Below are positions 36,596-46,006 of a DNA stretch of 64,000 nucleotides, piece after piece. Under the pieces are notes generated by a model. It ran no database searches, was not told where the DNA came from, and worked only from the letters and a program-made list of their open reading frames with translations. Origin of the DNA: Rheinheimera sp. EpRS3 (GTDB lineage Bacteria > Pseudomonadota > Gammaproteobacteria > Enterobacterales > Alteromonadaceae); assembly GCF_001513785.1 (NCBI RefSeq), contig NZ_LNQS01000009.1, positions 186,001 to 250,000 of the forward strand, in the 5' to 3' direction. Every line of letters starts with the position of its first letter. The stretch's first letter is position 1. The position numbers were made by a program, and so were the translations under genes.

Positions 36596-37718
36596 TCACC
36601 CCCCTTATACCGGTAACGAGGACCATTTTGTATTAGACGCAATGCGTGGATCAAAACTATGCGGAGATGGCCCTTACGCGCTGAAATGTCAAAAATGGTT
36701 TGAGGATCAGTTGGGATGTCTTAAAACTTTACTCACACCTTCTTGTACTCATGCACTTGAGATGGCGGCAATTCTTATTGATATACAGCCGGGCGATGAA
36801 GTCATTATGCCTAGCTATACCTTTGTGAGCACCGCAAATCCGTTTGTATTACGTGGCGCCAAAGTTATTTTCGTTGATATCCGCCCTGATACCATGAATA
36901 TTGACGAGACCCTTATAGAGGCGGCTATTACGGATAAAACAAAAGCGATAGTCCCGGTGCATTATGCTGGTGTCAGTTGTGACATGGACACCATTATGCG
37001 GATCGCTGACAAGTATAAGCTTTTTGTTGTGGAAGATGCTGCTCAGGCATTTTACTCATATTACAAAAACGAGCCTGTTGGAACTCGCGGGCACCTTGCG
37101 GCGTTTAGTTTCCATGAAACAAAGAATGTAACCAGCGGTGGTGAGGGCGGGCTGCTTATTATTAATGACAAACGTTTTGTCCAGCGTGCCGAGATAATCC
37201 GGGAAAAAGGTACCAACCGCAGTCAGTTTTTCAGAGGAATGGTTGATAAGTATACTTGGGTTGATGTAGGTAGCAGCTATTTACCCTCCGAGATTCAGGC
37301 AGCCTATCTTTATGGTCAACTGCTGAATGCTGAAAAAATCCAAGCCAAGCGGCAGGAGATTTGGCATAGCTACTATAATGGGCTATCAAATCTGGTGCAG
37401 CGAGGACTTATTGAACTACCCACTGTACCTGAAGATAGTACGCATAATGCCCATATGTTTTATCTAAAGGTTGATGATATAGAACATCGAACGTTATTTC
37501 TTAATCACTTAAAAGTAGCCGGAATACTAGCAGTATTCCACTATGTACCCCTTCATTCAGCCTCTGCTGGTAAACAGTTTGGTAAATTTAGTGGCGTTGA
37601 TAAGTTTACGACGAAAGAGAGTTCTAGACTCGTTCGATTACCACTTTATTACAGTATGAGCTTAAAAGACTATGAAAGTGTCATCAAAGCAACTATTGAG
37701 TTTTTTAATCAAGTATAG
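36582..37718 (+). CDS. wecE: dTDP-4-amino-4,6-dideoxygalactose transaminase
   Basis: A PLP enzyme that aminates dTDP-4-keto-6-deoxyglucose to dTDP-Fuc4N using glutamate. It follows E. coli WecE closely: [52 protein letters not shown], the PLP lysine in [16 protein letters not shown], and [18 protein letters not shown]. The 378-residue length is normal. Its substrate comes from rfbA and rfbB just upstream, and the next gene resembles the matching Fuc4NAc transferase. Confidence 0.95.
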   Translation: MIPFNHPPYTGNEDHFVLDAMRGSKLCGDGPYALKCQKWFEDQLGCLKTLLTPSCTHALEMAAILIDIQPGDEVIMPSYTFVSTANPFVLRGAKVIFVDIRPDTMNIDETLIEAAITDKTKAIVPVHYAGVSCDMDTIMRIADKYKLFVVEDAAQAFYSYYKNEPVGTRGHLAAFSFHETKNVTSGGEGGLLIINDKRFVQRAEIIREKGTNRSQFFRGMVDKYTWVDVGSSYLPSEIQAAYLYGQLLNAEKIQAKRQEIWHSYYNGLSNLVQRGLIELPTVPEDSTHNAHMFYLKVDDIEHRTLFLNHLKVAGILAVFHYVPLHSASAGKQFGKFSGVDKFTTKESSRLVRLPLYYSMSLKDYESVIKATIEFFNQV

Positions 37719-37757
37719 ACATTTAAAGTGAAAACTAACTAGTTTAGATAAAAATCA

Positions 37758-38798
37758 ATGACAAAAAAAATACTACATATAGCAAGCTGTTCAAGTTTTT
37801 TACCATCTTTTATTAAATGTATCAATGATAAATTTAATTCTGAGCGCCACGAATTTCTAATAACTAGTGGGTTAGCAGATAGTGAGCTTTCAGATTTCAA
37901 AAATGTGAAGCTTTTTATATTAAATGGCTTTTCTAAAAAAATTCTTTATTACTTTGAACTACTGTATAAAATGCAGGTTGCCGAAAGAATCGTTATTCAT
38001 GGTTTATTTAATCAACGTTTGGTAAAAATTTTGTTCATATTCCCTTGGTTATTGAAGAAATGCTATTGGGCAGTTTGGGGGGGAGACCTTTATGTGTATC
38101 AATTGGGGAGGCGTAATTGGAAATGGCATGTGAATGAGTTCTTTCGTAGGCCTGTAATAAAAAATATGGGACATCTAGTCACCTATGTTGAAGGTGATGT
38201 ACAGTTGGCACGCAATTGGTACAGAGCCAAGGGTAAGTATCATGAGTGCTTGATGTATCATAGCAATCTATATAAGAACTATACTTTGCCGAACAAGGAT
38301 AGTGATATAATAAATATTCAAGTCGGTAATTCTTCAGATCCCAGTAATAATCATATTGAGTTATTAGAAAAATTACTGCCTTTTAAAGACCAAAATATAC
38401 GAATACTCACCCCGTTGTCTTATGGCTCTCCAACTCATGCCAAGAAGGTTATGGAGCTTGGTGTTGAGTGGTTTGGCGATAAGTTCCAGCCAATCACTGA
38501 AGTTATGTCTTTTGATCGTTATTTAGGTTTTTTGGGCTCCGTTGACATAGCTCTTTTTAACCATGAGCGGCAACAAGCAATGGGAAATACGATAACCTTA
38601 CTCGGTTTAGGAAAAACCGTATATATGCGCAGTGATACTACGCAATGGTTACTATTTGAAGAGAAAAATATCGCAGTAAAAGATATCCAAAAATTCAACT
38701 CTTTAGACTTCAAGCATGATGAGTGTAATGCTGAAATGATTGCAAAGTATTTTTCGGCAGAAAACTATCATAAACAATTACACAAGTTGTTTTCGTAA
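37758..38798 (+). CDS. wecF: dTDP-Fuc4NAc transferase (WecF/RffT, GT56)
   Basis: Transfers Fuc4NAc from its dTDP form to a lipid-linked saccharide at the inner membrane. The resemblance to E. coli WecF is clear in VIHGLFNQRL (compare FHGQFN), WAVWGGDLYVYQLG, IQVGNSSDPSNNHIELLEKL, and FLGSVDIALFNHERQQAMGN. The 346-residue length is right. Base composition is lower in GC than upstream genes, marking the start of the AT-rich core. Pairing with wecE argues that Fuc4NAc is part of the repeat unit. Confidence 0.87.
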   Translation: MTKKILHIASCSSFLPSFIKCINDKFNSERHEFLITSGLADSELSDFKNVKLFILNGFSKKILYYFELLYKMQVAERIVIHGLFNQRLVKILFIFPWLLKKCYWAVWGGDLYVYQLGRRNWKWHVNEFFRRPVIKNMGHLVTYVEGDVQLARNWYRAKGKYHECLMYHSNLYKNYTLPNKDSDIINIQVGNSSDPSNNHIELLEKLLPFKDQNIRILTPLSYGSPTHAKKVMELGVEWFGDKFQPITEVMSFDRYLGFLGSVDIALFNHERQQAMGNTITLLGLGKTVYMRSDTTQWLLFEEKNIAVKDIQKFNSLDFKHDECNAEMIAKYFSAENYHKQLHKLFS

Positions 38799-38873
38799 CT
38801 ATTTTTTTATCGTATTTTGCTTAAATATTTTTGGGGGGCATAATTGATTAATATTAAGGCTTTTGTATAAAAC

Positions 38874-40283
38874 ATGAATCTTAGAAAGATTTTAGCGTTT
38901 GCTTTGGGCCCTGTAGGCGCTGCCGCCCTGGGGCTTGTTACCGTTCCTGTATTGGCCTGGGCTTTCAGTATGGAAGATATCGGCCGCTTAAATGTATTAA
39001 ATGTTACGGTATCGCTGGCTTTACTGATTTGTATGCTGGGGTTGGATCAGGCTTATGTCAGACATTATTACGAGACGGAAGATAAACCTGCTCTATTGAA
39101 GGCGTGTCTTTGGCCGGGTTTAATATTGCTGTTGATATTGGCGATATGCTGTGCGGTCTTTGCAGAAGATATATCTCTGCTAATGTATGGTGAAGACGCA
39201 GGCACGTATTTCTGGATAACACTGTACTGTGTAATAACGGCTTTTATTTCTAGGTTTCTCTCACTGATCTTACGGATGCAAGAGCGTGGCTTGGCGTATT
39301 CAATGAGCCAGATTATCCCTAAGTTAGTTATGCTTTCGGCAGTGGGCATCATTATCTTCACAGGTATTGCCAGAGAGTTTCTTGCCTTACAGCTTGCGTT
39401 TCTGGCGTCGACATCAACGGTGCTTATCGTCTATGCTTGGAATACCCGTAAAGAATGGCAAAGCGCTTTTCGAAGCAAGCCGGACTCTGATTACACGAAA
39501 CAGCTGCTGAGCTTTGGCGCGCCTCTGGTTTTTTCCGGAGTTATATACTGGGGCCTAATGGCTACCAGTACCGTTACACTAAGATTCTATGCACCTTTAT
39601 CTGAGTTAGGGCTTTATTCCGTCACTGCCAGCTTTGCCGCCGCAGCAAGTATTTTTCAGTCAGTGTTCTCGGTTATATGGGCACCAACGGTATATAAATG
39701 GCATGCAGAGGGTGCCGATATGGGAAAAGTACACGCAGTAAGCAAGCAGGTACTGATGGCGGTTTGTGTAATATGTGCGTTGTGCGGGATTTTTTCCTGG
39801 CTAACAGATTACTTACTGCCCGAAGGTTACTCATCAGTAAAGTATTTGATACTGTGCGCACTAATCCCTCCTTTGATGTACACCTTGTCAGAAGTAACCT
39901 GCGTGGGTATTGGTATTACAAAACGCACAGGTCTTACTATTTGGATAACACTGGTTGCTTTTTTGGTAAACGTACTACTTAGTATTAAATTGGTGCCAAT
40001 GTTTGGTGCAGCAGGTGCTGTTGTCAGCAATGCAACTGCTTACGTAGTGTTTTTTATGATGAGAACAGAGGTTTCATCTTTGATCTGGCGATCCTTCCCC
40101 AGAGCAAAAATATACTTTTTTGTAACACTTTTACTTAGTTTAACTATTGTAACACTGCTTAGTTCTGAATATGGCACTTATACATATGTCGCTATTTGGC
40201 TCTGTTTTTTACCTCTTGTAGGTATCTTTTTTAGAAAAGACGCGTACGAATTATTGAATGCGGTTAAGTTTTCAAGACGTTAG
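38874..40283 (+). CDS. wzx: Wzx-type oligosaccharide flippase
   Basis: Moves undecaprenyl-linked repeat units across the inner membrane. About a dozen hydrophobic helices span its 469 residues, beginning ILAFALGPVGAAALGLVTVPV as in the MATE/MOP superfamily, with LGLYSVTASFAAAASIFQSV typical of polysaccharide exporters. It is the only flippase candidate in the window, so export is Wzx/Wzy-dependent. No clear ribosome-binding site precedes the ATG. Confidence 0.86.
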   Translation: MNLRKILAFALGPVGAAALGLVTVPVLAWAFSMEDIGRLNVLNVTVSLALLICMLGLDQAYVRHYYETEDKPALLKACLWPGLILLLILAICCAVFAEDISLLMYGEDAGTYFWITLYCVITAFISRFLSLILRMQERGLAYSMSQIIPKLVMLSAVGIIIFTGIAREFLALQLAFLASTSTVLIVYAWNTRKEWQSAFRSKPDSDYTKQLLSFGAPLVFSGVIYWGLMATSTVTLRFYAPLSELGLYSVTASFAAAASIFQSVFSVIWAPTVYKWHAEGADMGKVHAVSKQVLMAVCVICALCGIFSWLTDYLLPEGYSSVKYLILCALIPPLMYTLSEVTCVGIGITKRTGLTIWITLVAFLVNVLLSIKLVPMFGAAGAVVSNATAYVVFFMMRTEVSSLIWRSFPRAKIYFFVTLLLSLTIVTLLSSEYGTYTYVAIWLCFLPLVGIFFRKDAYELLNAVKFSRR

Positions 40284-40366
40284 TTGTGATTGTTGGTATA
40301 TATTTTACATATTGATTAAAGAATGCTACAGCAACGAATTTATTTTGACGTTTTTTTTGGTGAGTA

Positions 40367-41461
40367 ATGGTGAATAAAGATAAGTTAAATACGCTTGTTT
40401 TGGGCTTGGAGCATTTTATAGATAAAATAGGCTATCAAGCTTCCGAATACACGAAGAATAAAATAAGTGTAAAATATCTTGTAAGTGATAAAAGCAATAC
40501 CAGTGGTTTTTATGCAAAAAAATACTCTGCAGATGTAGAGGTTGTATCAGGTAATAAATTTGTCGTTTCATTGTTGTATCTATTTAAGATCGCAAAGTTA
40601 AAGCCTGATTTTGTAGAATTATATGACACCGGTAATATGTTTCTGGTTTACTTAATTATTTGCTTTATTTTGAGAAGAAAAGTGATCGTTATTTATCGCG
40701 GAGGCGAGCTGCAGCGGCATAACTGTAAAAAATTTAGCCTAAATTATGTTAAACATGTCTTTGCTACTACAATCGCGTTTAAAGTAGTAGCTAAAGAAAG
40801 CAACATCATAGAAGAATATAAAAAAAACGGATTTCCGTTGAAAAAGCTACGTTACTTGCACAACTGTGTGCCTATGTGTCTAGAATATAAGCCTCAAGAG
40901 GAAAGAAGTGTCGATTTGCTGTTTCTGAATAGTATAAGGAAAAGCAGGAATGTACCATTTTTTATCAATGTGGTTGAAAAGCTACGTGAGCAATGCCCGG
41001 ATATTAAAGTTTTTATAGCTGGTTTCAACTCTCTGGACGATAAAAATTTAAGTTTTGAATTGGCGGAGGAAGAATACATATTAAATCTAATAAAAAATAA
41101 AGATCTACAGAATTCTATAAAGGTGTTTGGTTTCGTTAAAGACCCAATCAAATATCATATTGAAAGTAAATTGTTCGTATTTCCAGCTGAAGTAGTGTTT
41201 GCAAACTACTCTTTACTTGAAAGTATGGCAAGTGGTTGCGTGCCGATTGTTTCTAATGGAGAGGGCGCAGAGAAAATAGTCACCGGTGAGGAAGGGAGTA
41301 TTATTGAATTAGATATTGATAAGTGGGTAGATGTTATAGCGAATTACCTTAGTAATAACGAATTGCTACAACAAAAATCCATTCAGGCCAGAAGAAAAAT
41401 AGAGATGGAGTTTTCAATGGGTACCTGGTTTAAGAAAATGATGGAACTGAGGCAGGACTGA
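40367..41461 (+). CDS. Glycosyltransferase, GT-B fold (family 1/4 type)
   Basis: A cytoplasmic or membrane-associated transferase adding one sugar of the repeat unit. The N-terminal half is weakly conserved; the C-terminal half has the nucleotide-sugar-binding pattern (IKVFGFVKDPIKYH ... FANYSLLESMASGCVPIVSNGEG). The donor and acceptor cannot be read from sequence. GGTGAG lies about four bases before ATG 40367. The codons are AT-rich. It is followed after five bases by the polymerase gene. Confidence 0.78.
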   Translation: MVNKDKLNTLVLGLEHFIDKIGYQASEYTKNKISVKYLVSDKSNTSGFYAKKYSADVEVVSGNKFVVSLLYLFKIAKLKPDFVELYDTGNMFLVYLIICFILRRKVIVIYRGGELQRHNCKKFSLNYVKHVFATTIAFKVVAKESNIIEEYKKNGFPLKKLRYLHNCVPMCLEYKPQEERSVDLLFLNSIRKSRNVPFFINVVEKLREQCPDIKVFIAGFNSLDDKNLSFELAEEEYILNLIKNKDLQNSIKVFGFVKDPIKYHIESKLFVFPAEVVFANYSLLESMASGCVPIVSNGEGAEKIVTGEEGSIIELDIDKWVDVIANYLSNNELLQQKSIQARRKIEMEFSMGTWFKKMMELRQD

Positions 41462-41466
41462 ATTAC

Positions 41467-42774
41467 ATGAACTCGACTTCAGCCAACTTGAGTGTATCGA
41501 ATTTTAATGTTCGTAATTTCTCTATCTGTCTTGTTGGAGTTTCGGCATTTACATTTTCTACTATCGTTCCTGGTTACTTTGCTTACCTTTCTGTTGCGCT
41601 CTGTGTTTTTTTTGGGGTGTTGTCATTTATAAAACTACCTATACTTGATAAAAGGATTTTATTTTTTTTGCTGTTTTTTATTTCTCCATTTTTGGTTAGT
41701 TTTGCAAGCTTACCCTTTTCTATGATTGTTGAGATGCAGCGGTTTGATTATTCTCAGCTAAATATCATCGGTCGGCTTTTAAACCTATTAATCTTCTTTG
41801 TGCTTGTTTTATCTTTATCTCAGTTTTCTAACCAAATAAACATGTTGTTGGTTTTTAAATGGTATAAAATCGGTATTTTTATTCTGCTGTTAACGGCGTT
41901 GTGGCACGCCTTATCACTTTATACCGGTTTAGTCAGTTGGCCTTTTGAAACAAGATCAAATTTACATAGTGCTTATGGAAACACCTATTCTTTTACTGAC
42001 AGGGTTACTGGTATTGCCAGAGAACCCAGCTTTTTTGTTATGTATGTTGTCGATTTTATAGCTCTGGCGTTTATATTTTTCTCAGGCTTAAAGCGAAATG
42101 CAGCGATTATTTTCGCTTGCTTTATTATGCTGCTGTCATTATCTCCGTCCGGATATATAGTTTTGATTATGTGCTTTTGTCTTTCTTATTTCTTTACCAA
42201 GATGTCCACGTTGAGTTTTAGTGGTTTGTGTAAGTTAGCCGCTTTATTTTGTTTTTTTGTTTTTTTTACTTTTTTTGTTTTGGGTTCAAATAATCCATTT
42301 TTTGAATACATTATTAATAGGGTAATAAATGTTGACGCGAGTAGTAGTAGTCGTTTGTCTATGCTGCTTGGACCTTTTGAATGGGTAAAAGATTCTAGCC
42401 TAATAAGCTTTGTTTTTGGTCATGGTTTAAAGTCTTTCGCAATTGTAGGCACGAACTATGTGTTGCCCTCCGGCGAAGCGGTGCACGTGACTTCAAATAA
42501 TATGTATGTCGATGTTTTTTGGGAGGCTGGAGTTCTTGGCTTGCTGTTGATGTTGTTGTATTTTTTATTTATTTTTGTAAAAATATTCTCTGTTAAACAG
42601 AGCCAGCAACAGCAGTTTGTCACATTCTTTGTTTTTTTTGATTTAGTTTTATCTGCAGTTTTTAGAGCTGATTATGCATCTTTACGGTTTTTCCTTATGC
42701 TCTATTTGTTATTCTTACTGCTAAATTATGATATTGGGTTAGGTAAAGTAAAATCTGCCAGGAGTTCGGTATGA
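41467..42774 (+). CDS. wzy: Wzy-like O-antigen/capsule polymerase
   Basis: A polytopic inner-membrane protein of 435 residues with about eleven hydrophobic segments and a larger periplasmic loop near residues 150-190 (WPFETRSNLHSAYGNTYSF ... GIAREPSFF). The pattern RLSMLLGPFEW, then the FVFGHGLKS loop, resembles the O-antigen ligase/polymerase superfamily. Wzy sequences are poorly conserved, so the call rests on topology, the loop and the position next to wzx and the transferases. WaaL-type ligase is the alternative. Confidence 0.75.
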   Translation: MNSTSANLSVSNFNVRNFSICLVGVSAFTFSTIVPGYFAYLSVALCVFFGVLSFIKLPILDKRILFFLLFFISPFLVSFASLPFSMIVEMQRFDYSQLNIIGRLLNLLIFFVLVLSLSQFSNQINMLLVFKWYKIGIFILLLTALWHALSLYTGLVSWPFETRSNLHSAYGNTYSFTDRVTGIAREPSFFVMYVVDFIALAFIFFSGLKRNAAIIFACFIMLLSLSPSGYIVLIMCFCLSYFFTKMSTLSFSGLCKLAALFCFFVFFTFFVLGSNNPFFEYIINRVINVDASSSSRLSMLLGPFEWVKDSSLISFVFGHGLKSFAIVGTNYVLPSGEAVHVTSNNMYVDVFWEAGVLGLLLMLLYFLFIFVKIFSVKQSQQQQFVTFFVFFDLVLSAVFRADYASLRFFLMLYLLFLLLNYDIGLGKVKSARSSV

Positions 42775-43565
42775 AAAAAATTGCCGTTTTGATACCAACG
42801 TTCAAGCCGGGCTTTTATTTAGAGGACTGTTTACGTTGTCTTGACGCGCAAACATTGTCAAAAGACGATTTTCACGTTTATATTGCACTTAATGGCCCAA
42901 ATGAAGGTTATCAGGATTACATTAGAAATATCACTAAGCAATTTACTTTTCAATTAACTTACAGTTATATCCCCGAAGCTGGAGTATCAAACGCGCGCAA
43001 TTTTTTAATTGAAAACTCTGAAAGTGAATTTGTTGTCTTTATTGATGATGATGATTTAGTCAGCGAAAATTACTTAGAAATGCTTCTGGCCGTTTCAAAT
43101 GAGAGTTTTATGGGTATAAGTAATGTTAGGGATTTTGAAAATGATGTTTCTGAGACAACAGAAAGTTATATTGGGAAATGTTTCGATTCTATAGCGGACA
43201 CAGAGACATCAAAGTTTATTACCAGGAAATACTATTCTTCACCTGTTGCGAAAATGCTAAATCGCAATATGATATCAACAAACAGATTTGATGTTTGCTT
43301 GGCGATTGGTGAGGATTCCTTGTTTATGGCGCGGATTTCGAATAAAATATTTGGTGTTGTTAAGGTTGGCGGTAACGCAACCTATTTTGTTAGACAGAGG
43401 GTTGGCTCTGCAACACGCAGCTCTTTTAGAAGATCTGATGAAGTTAAACGGGTTTTCTATTTGCTTTTTATCTATTTTAAAATGCTTGTCTCATTTAAGT
43501 ATAATGCAGTGTTTATTCTCACAAGAATGGTCGCAACAGTAATGCACCTGAAACGGCTTTTTTAG
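42771..43565 (+). CDS. Glycosyltransferase family 2
   Basis: A GT-A transferase of 264 residues. It opens KKIAVLIPTFKPGFYLEDCL and has an acidic metal-binding run DDDD at residues 92-95 (VVFIDDDDLVSENYLEML). Its start overlaps the wzy stop as ATGA. A basic, hydrophobic C-terminus (NAVFILTRMVATVMHLKRLF) may touch the membrane. The sugar transferred is not predictable. Confidence 0.82.
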   Translation: MKKIAVLIPTFKPGFYLEDCLRCLDAQTLSKDDFHVYIALNGPNEGYQDYIRNITKQFTFQLTYSYIPEAGVSNARNFLIENSESEFVVFIDDDDLVSENYLEMLLAVSNESFMGISNVRDFENDVSETTESYIGKCFDSIADTETSKFITRKYYSSPVAKMLNRNMISTNRFDVCLAIGEDSLFMARISNKIFGVVKVGGNATYFVRQRVGSATRSSFRRSDEVKRVFYLLFIYFKMLVSFKYNAVFILTRMVATVMHLKRLF

Positions 43566-43678
43566 GATGTTCTTTTGACGTTTAAATGGCATGCCTTTTT
43601 GTAGTTTGTGCGTCCCTGGTACAAACTGAATTTTTCGGTTTTTAGAAAAGTTAGTCATATTTTTGTAGGTTTTTTTGA

Positions 43679-44482
43679 ATGAAAAATTTTGGTAAGCAAC
43701 ACTCAGCTGTAGTTTCAATTATTACACCATCCTACAATTCTAGTAAATTTATTTCAGAAACTATAAATTCAGTAGTTTCTCAGACATTCACTTGTTGGGA
43801 AATGATAATAGTTGATGATTGTTCGATAGATGGTTCTTTTGATAAAATATCTGAATTAATTGAGAGCGAACCAAGAATCAAATTAATTAGTTTGGACATT
43901 AATTCTGGCGCCGCCACAGCCAGGAATAAAGCAATAGAGTTAGCAGTTGGTCGCTATATAGCATTTCTTGATAGCGACGATCTCTGGTATCCGAATAAAC
44001 TTGAGTATCAGCTATCTTTTATGAAAGAAAATAATATAGCTTTTTGTTATTCAGCTTACGAAAAAGTAGATGAAAATGGCAATTTTATTGGCTCTATGGG
44101 TGTTCCAGAGAAATCAAGTTATAGAGATATGCTGAAGACTTGCTATGTTGGCTGTTTAACAGCTATTTATGATACTGAGAAAATTGGAAAATTCTATATG
44201 CCTTCCAGCACCAAGCGTGAGGATTTTGCAACTTGGATCAATATTCTCAAGAAGATTGATTATGCTTATGGTCTTAATGAAGTGCTCGCTAAATACAGAG
44301 TATATTCAGCTCAAATTTCAGCAAGCAAAGTTAAGATGGCCAAAGAAACTTGGCGATTTTATAGGGAGGTCGAACGCCTTGGATTATTTAGTTCATTATA
44401 TTATTTTTCTCACTATGCGTTGAGGGGAGTTTTACGAGCAAAATTTCCTTCTGCTGCTAGGTTTTTAGGTGTATTGCAATAG
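43679..44482 (+). CDS. Glycosyltransferase family 2
   Basis: A second GT-A transferase, 267 residues. It has VSIITPSYNSSKFISETINS at the front, IIVDDCSIDGS for UDP binding, and the DXD-type motif DSDD at residues 98-101 (YIAFLDSDDLWYPNKLE). KREDFATWINILKK matches the catalytic-base region of the TuaG-like group. A 113-base AT-rich gap separates it from the previous transferase. The donor is unknown. Confidence 0.85.
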   Translation: MKNFGKQHSAVVSIITPSYNSSKFISETINSVVSQTFTCWEMIIVDDCSIDGSFDKISELIESEPRIKLISLDINSGAATARNKAIELAVGRYIAFLDSDDLWYPNKLEYQLSFMKENNIAFCYSAYEKVDENGNFIGSMGVPEKSSYRDMLKTCYVGCLTAIYDTEKIGKFYMPSSTKREDFATWINILKKIDYAYGLNEVLAKYRVYSAQISASKVKMAKETWRFYREVERLGLFSSLYYFSHYALRGVLRAKFPSAARFLGVLQ

Positions 44483-44571
44483 CGTTACTTAAGGTGTACA
44501 CACATTGCTTGTCTGGCTCTTACTGCAAATTTTTCATTTAAGATTTTTATGAGAATAATTAAAGGTGTACC

Positions 44572-45516
44572 TTGCTAAAAAGAATAATAATTACCGGTTG
44601 TACTGGTTTTGTAGGTTCACAAGTTTTAAAACGTCTGAAACAGGACTCATTTCTCGATATTAAGTCTGTTGTTCGAAACTTTGGGAATTTGCGGCCAGAT
44701 GATTTTGTTGTAGATAATATAGACTGCAATACGGATTACTCCAAAGTTATGCAGAATGTTGGTGTAATTGTCCATATTGCCGCCAGAGTACATGTTATGG
44801 CAGATACTGTTGCCGATCCTCTGGATGAATACCGTGCCGTGAATGTCGCTGGTACTTTGAATTTAGCCAGACAGGCTGCAGCCAGTGGAGTTAAGCGCTT
44901 TGTATTTGTTAGTTCGATAAAAGTTAATGGCGAGGCGACATCTGAAAACAAAGCTTTTCGATACGACGATACGCCCACGCCCGAAGATCCTTATAGCATC
45001 TCCAAAGCAGAAGCTGAATCCGGACTGAAGCAGATATCAGCACAAACCGGCATGGAGGTGGTAATTATTCGTCCGCCGTTGGTTTATGGCCCAGGTGTTA
45101 AAGCAAACTTTGCCGCTATGATGAAGCTAGCGCGGATAAACCTGCCGTTGCCGTTAGGAGCCATCCATAATAAGCGCAGCCTGGTGGCACTGGATAATCT
45201 GGTTGATTTAATTGTTACTTGTATAGAACACCCTAATGCGGCGAACCAGACCTTTTTGGTTAGTGATGACCAGGATGTATCTACCACAGAACTGCTGCAA
45301 ATGATGACGCGGGCAGCCGGTAAAATGCCAAGGCTGCTGCCAGTACCTGTAAGCTGGTTAAAACTGGCAGGTAAAGTTACCGGTAAGCAGGCAGTGATAG
45401 ACAGGCTATGCGGTAATTTGCAGTTAGATATTAGCCATACCAAGGATACTTTGGATTGGACGCCACCGGTGACGGTGGAAGAGGGGATTGCTCGCTGCTT
45501 TACAGCGAAGGGTTGA
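44572..45516 (+). CDS. NAD-dependent nucleotide-sugar 4-reductase/epimerase (WbpV/WreQ-like)
   Basis: An extended SDR enzyme of 314 residues with ITGCTGFVGSQVLKRL, FVSSIKVNGEAT and catalytic PYSISKAEAE. The sequence is of the group that reduces the 4-keto group of 4-keto-6-deoxy-HexNAc, giving QuiNAc or FucNAc, before or after transfer to the lipid. A PglC-like transferase 0.5 kb downstream and a WbpM-type dehydratase at 50.9 kb would supply the other two steps. The start is TTG with AAGGTG about five bases upstream. GC content rises again towards its 3' half. Confidence 0.8.
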   Translation: MLKRIIITGCTGFVGSQVLKRLKQDSFLDIKSVVRNFGNLRPDDFVVDNIDCNTDYSKVMQNVGVIVHIAARVHVMADTVADPLDEYRAVNVAGTLNLARQAAASGVKRFVFVSSIKVNGEATSENKAFRYDDTPTPEDPYSISKAEAESGLKQISAQTGMEVVIIRPPLVYGPGVKANFAAMMKLARINLPLPLGAIHNKRSLVALDNLVDLIVTCIEHPNAANQTFLVSDDQDVSTTELLQMMTRAAGKMPRLLPVPVSWLKLAGKVTGKQAVIDRLCGNLQLDISHTKDTLDWTPPVTVEEGIARCFTAKG

Positions 45517-45568
45517 GTGATAAATGTTGAGTGTTGAGTTTTTAGTTGTCAGTGCTGAGTGTTGGTGG
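45513..45568. repeat. Degenerate 7-base tandem repeat, block A
   Basis: Immediately after the reductase stop, units like tgttgag, tgttgag, tttttag, ttgtcag, tgctgag run with a period of seven. They lie between the reductase and the nucleotidyltransferase gene, in the same orientation as block B. Confidence 0.75.
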
Positions 45569-45621
45569 CTAAAAGCTTGTTAGCTGGTTAAACTTGGTGC
45601 GGTTGGCTAAGGAATTATGCT

Positions 45622-45909
45622 ATGCGTCTGTCTGAGTTTGAAAAAACAGTAATATTTAAAGCTATAACTGCAGAAGATGCGTCTGCCAGGGTATTTTTAT
45701 TTGGCTCCAGAGTTGATGATTCCGCTTGTGGTGGCGATATTGATTTGTTGGTGCTGTCCGGAGGGTTTGATAAAAAACGGCAACGAGCGGCCCGGTGGCG
45801 GATACTTGAAAAATTAGGTGAGCAGAAAATTGATATTGTTAGCAGTGCTGATGGTTCAGAGCCCTTTGTGAAGATGATACGGGGAAGTGCTGAGGAGATA
45901 ACAGGATGA
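45622..45909 (+). CDS. Small nucleotidyltransferase-domain protein (MNT type)
   Basis: A 95-residue protein with the minimal nucleotidyltransferase motif FLFGSRVDD ... GGDIDLLVL (GS followed by DxD, residues about 27-44). Such proteins usually form two-gene units with a HEPN-domain partner; in characterised pairs MNT is an antitoxin that AMPylates the HEPN RNase. Here the expected partner is only a 21-codon stub overlapping the stop. The gene sits between two 7-base repeat blocks inside the polysaccharide locus and has no evident role in sugar synthesis. Confidence 0.82.
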   Translation: MRLSEFEKTVIFKAITAEDASARVFLFGSRVDDSACGGDIDLLVLSGGFDKKRQRAARWRILEKLGEQKIDIVSSADGSEPFVKMIRGSAEEITG

Positions 45910-45971
45910 CCCGTTTAAGTTCAGCTGAGTACCTCGCAATACTTAATGATTACGTTAGTGCTGAGTTTTGA
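45906..45971 (+). pseudogene. Truncated partner gene stub after MNT (HEPN remnant candidate)
   Basis: A frame of 21 codons (MTRLSSAEYLAILNDYVSAEF) starts at an ATGA overlap with the MNT stop, exactly where a HEPN partner would begin. The last codons and the stop lie within repeat block B, so the frame appears cut off where the repeat begins. The assignment to HEPN rests on position only. Confidence 0.4.
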
Positions 45972-45984
45972 GTGTTTAGTTGTC
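45954..45984. repeat. Degenerate 7-base tandem repeat, block B
   Basis: The run gttagtgctgagttttgag then tgtttagttgtc shows the same seven-base phase and the same ttagttgtc ending as block A. With block A it brackets the MNT gene as a direct pair. Confidence 0.7.
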
Positions 45985-46006
45985 GCTGGCAAATTTTAGA
46001 GGAATT

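Noticed and set aside
44549..44578. A nine-codon leader peptide before the reductase gene
   Set aside because: The ATG frame overlaps the TTG start by chance; no attenuator structure or codon bias is seen.
45622..45971. A complete MNT-HEPN toxin-antitoxin pair
   Set aside because: Only the MNT gene is intact; the second frame has 21 codons and no HEPN motif.
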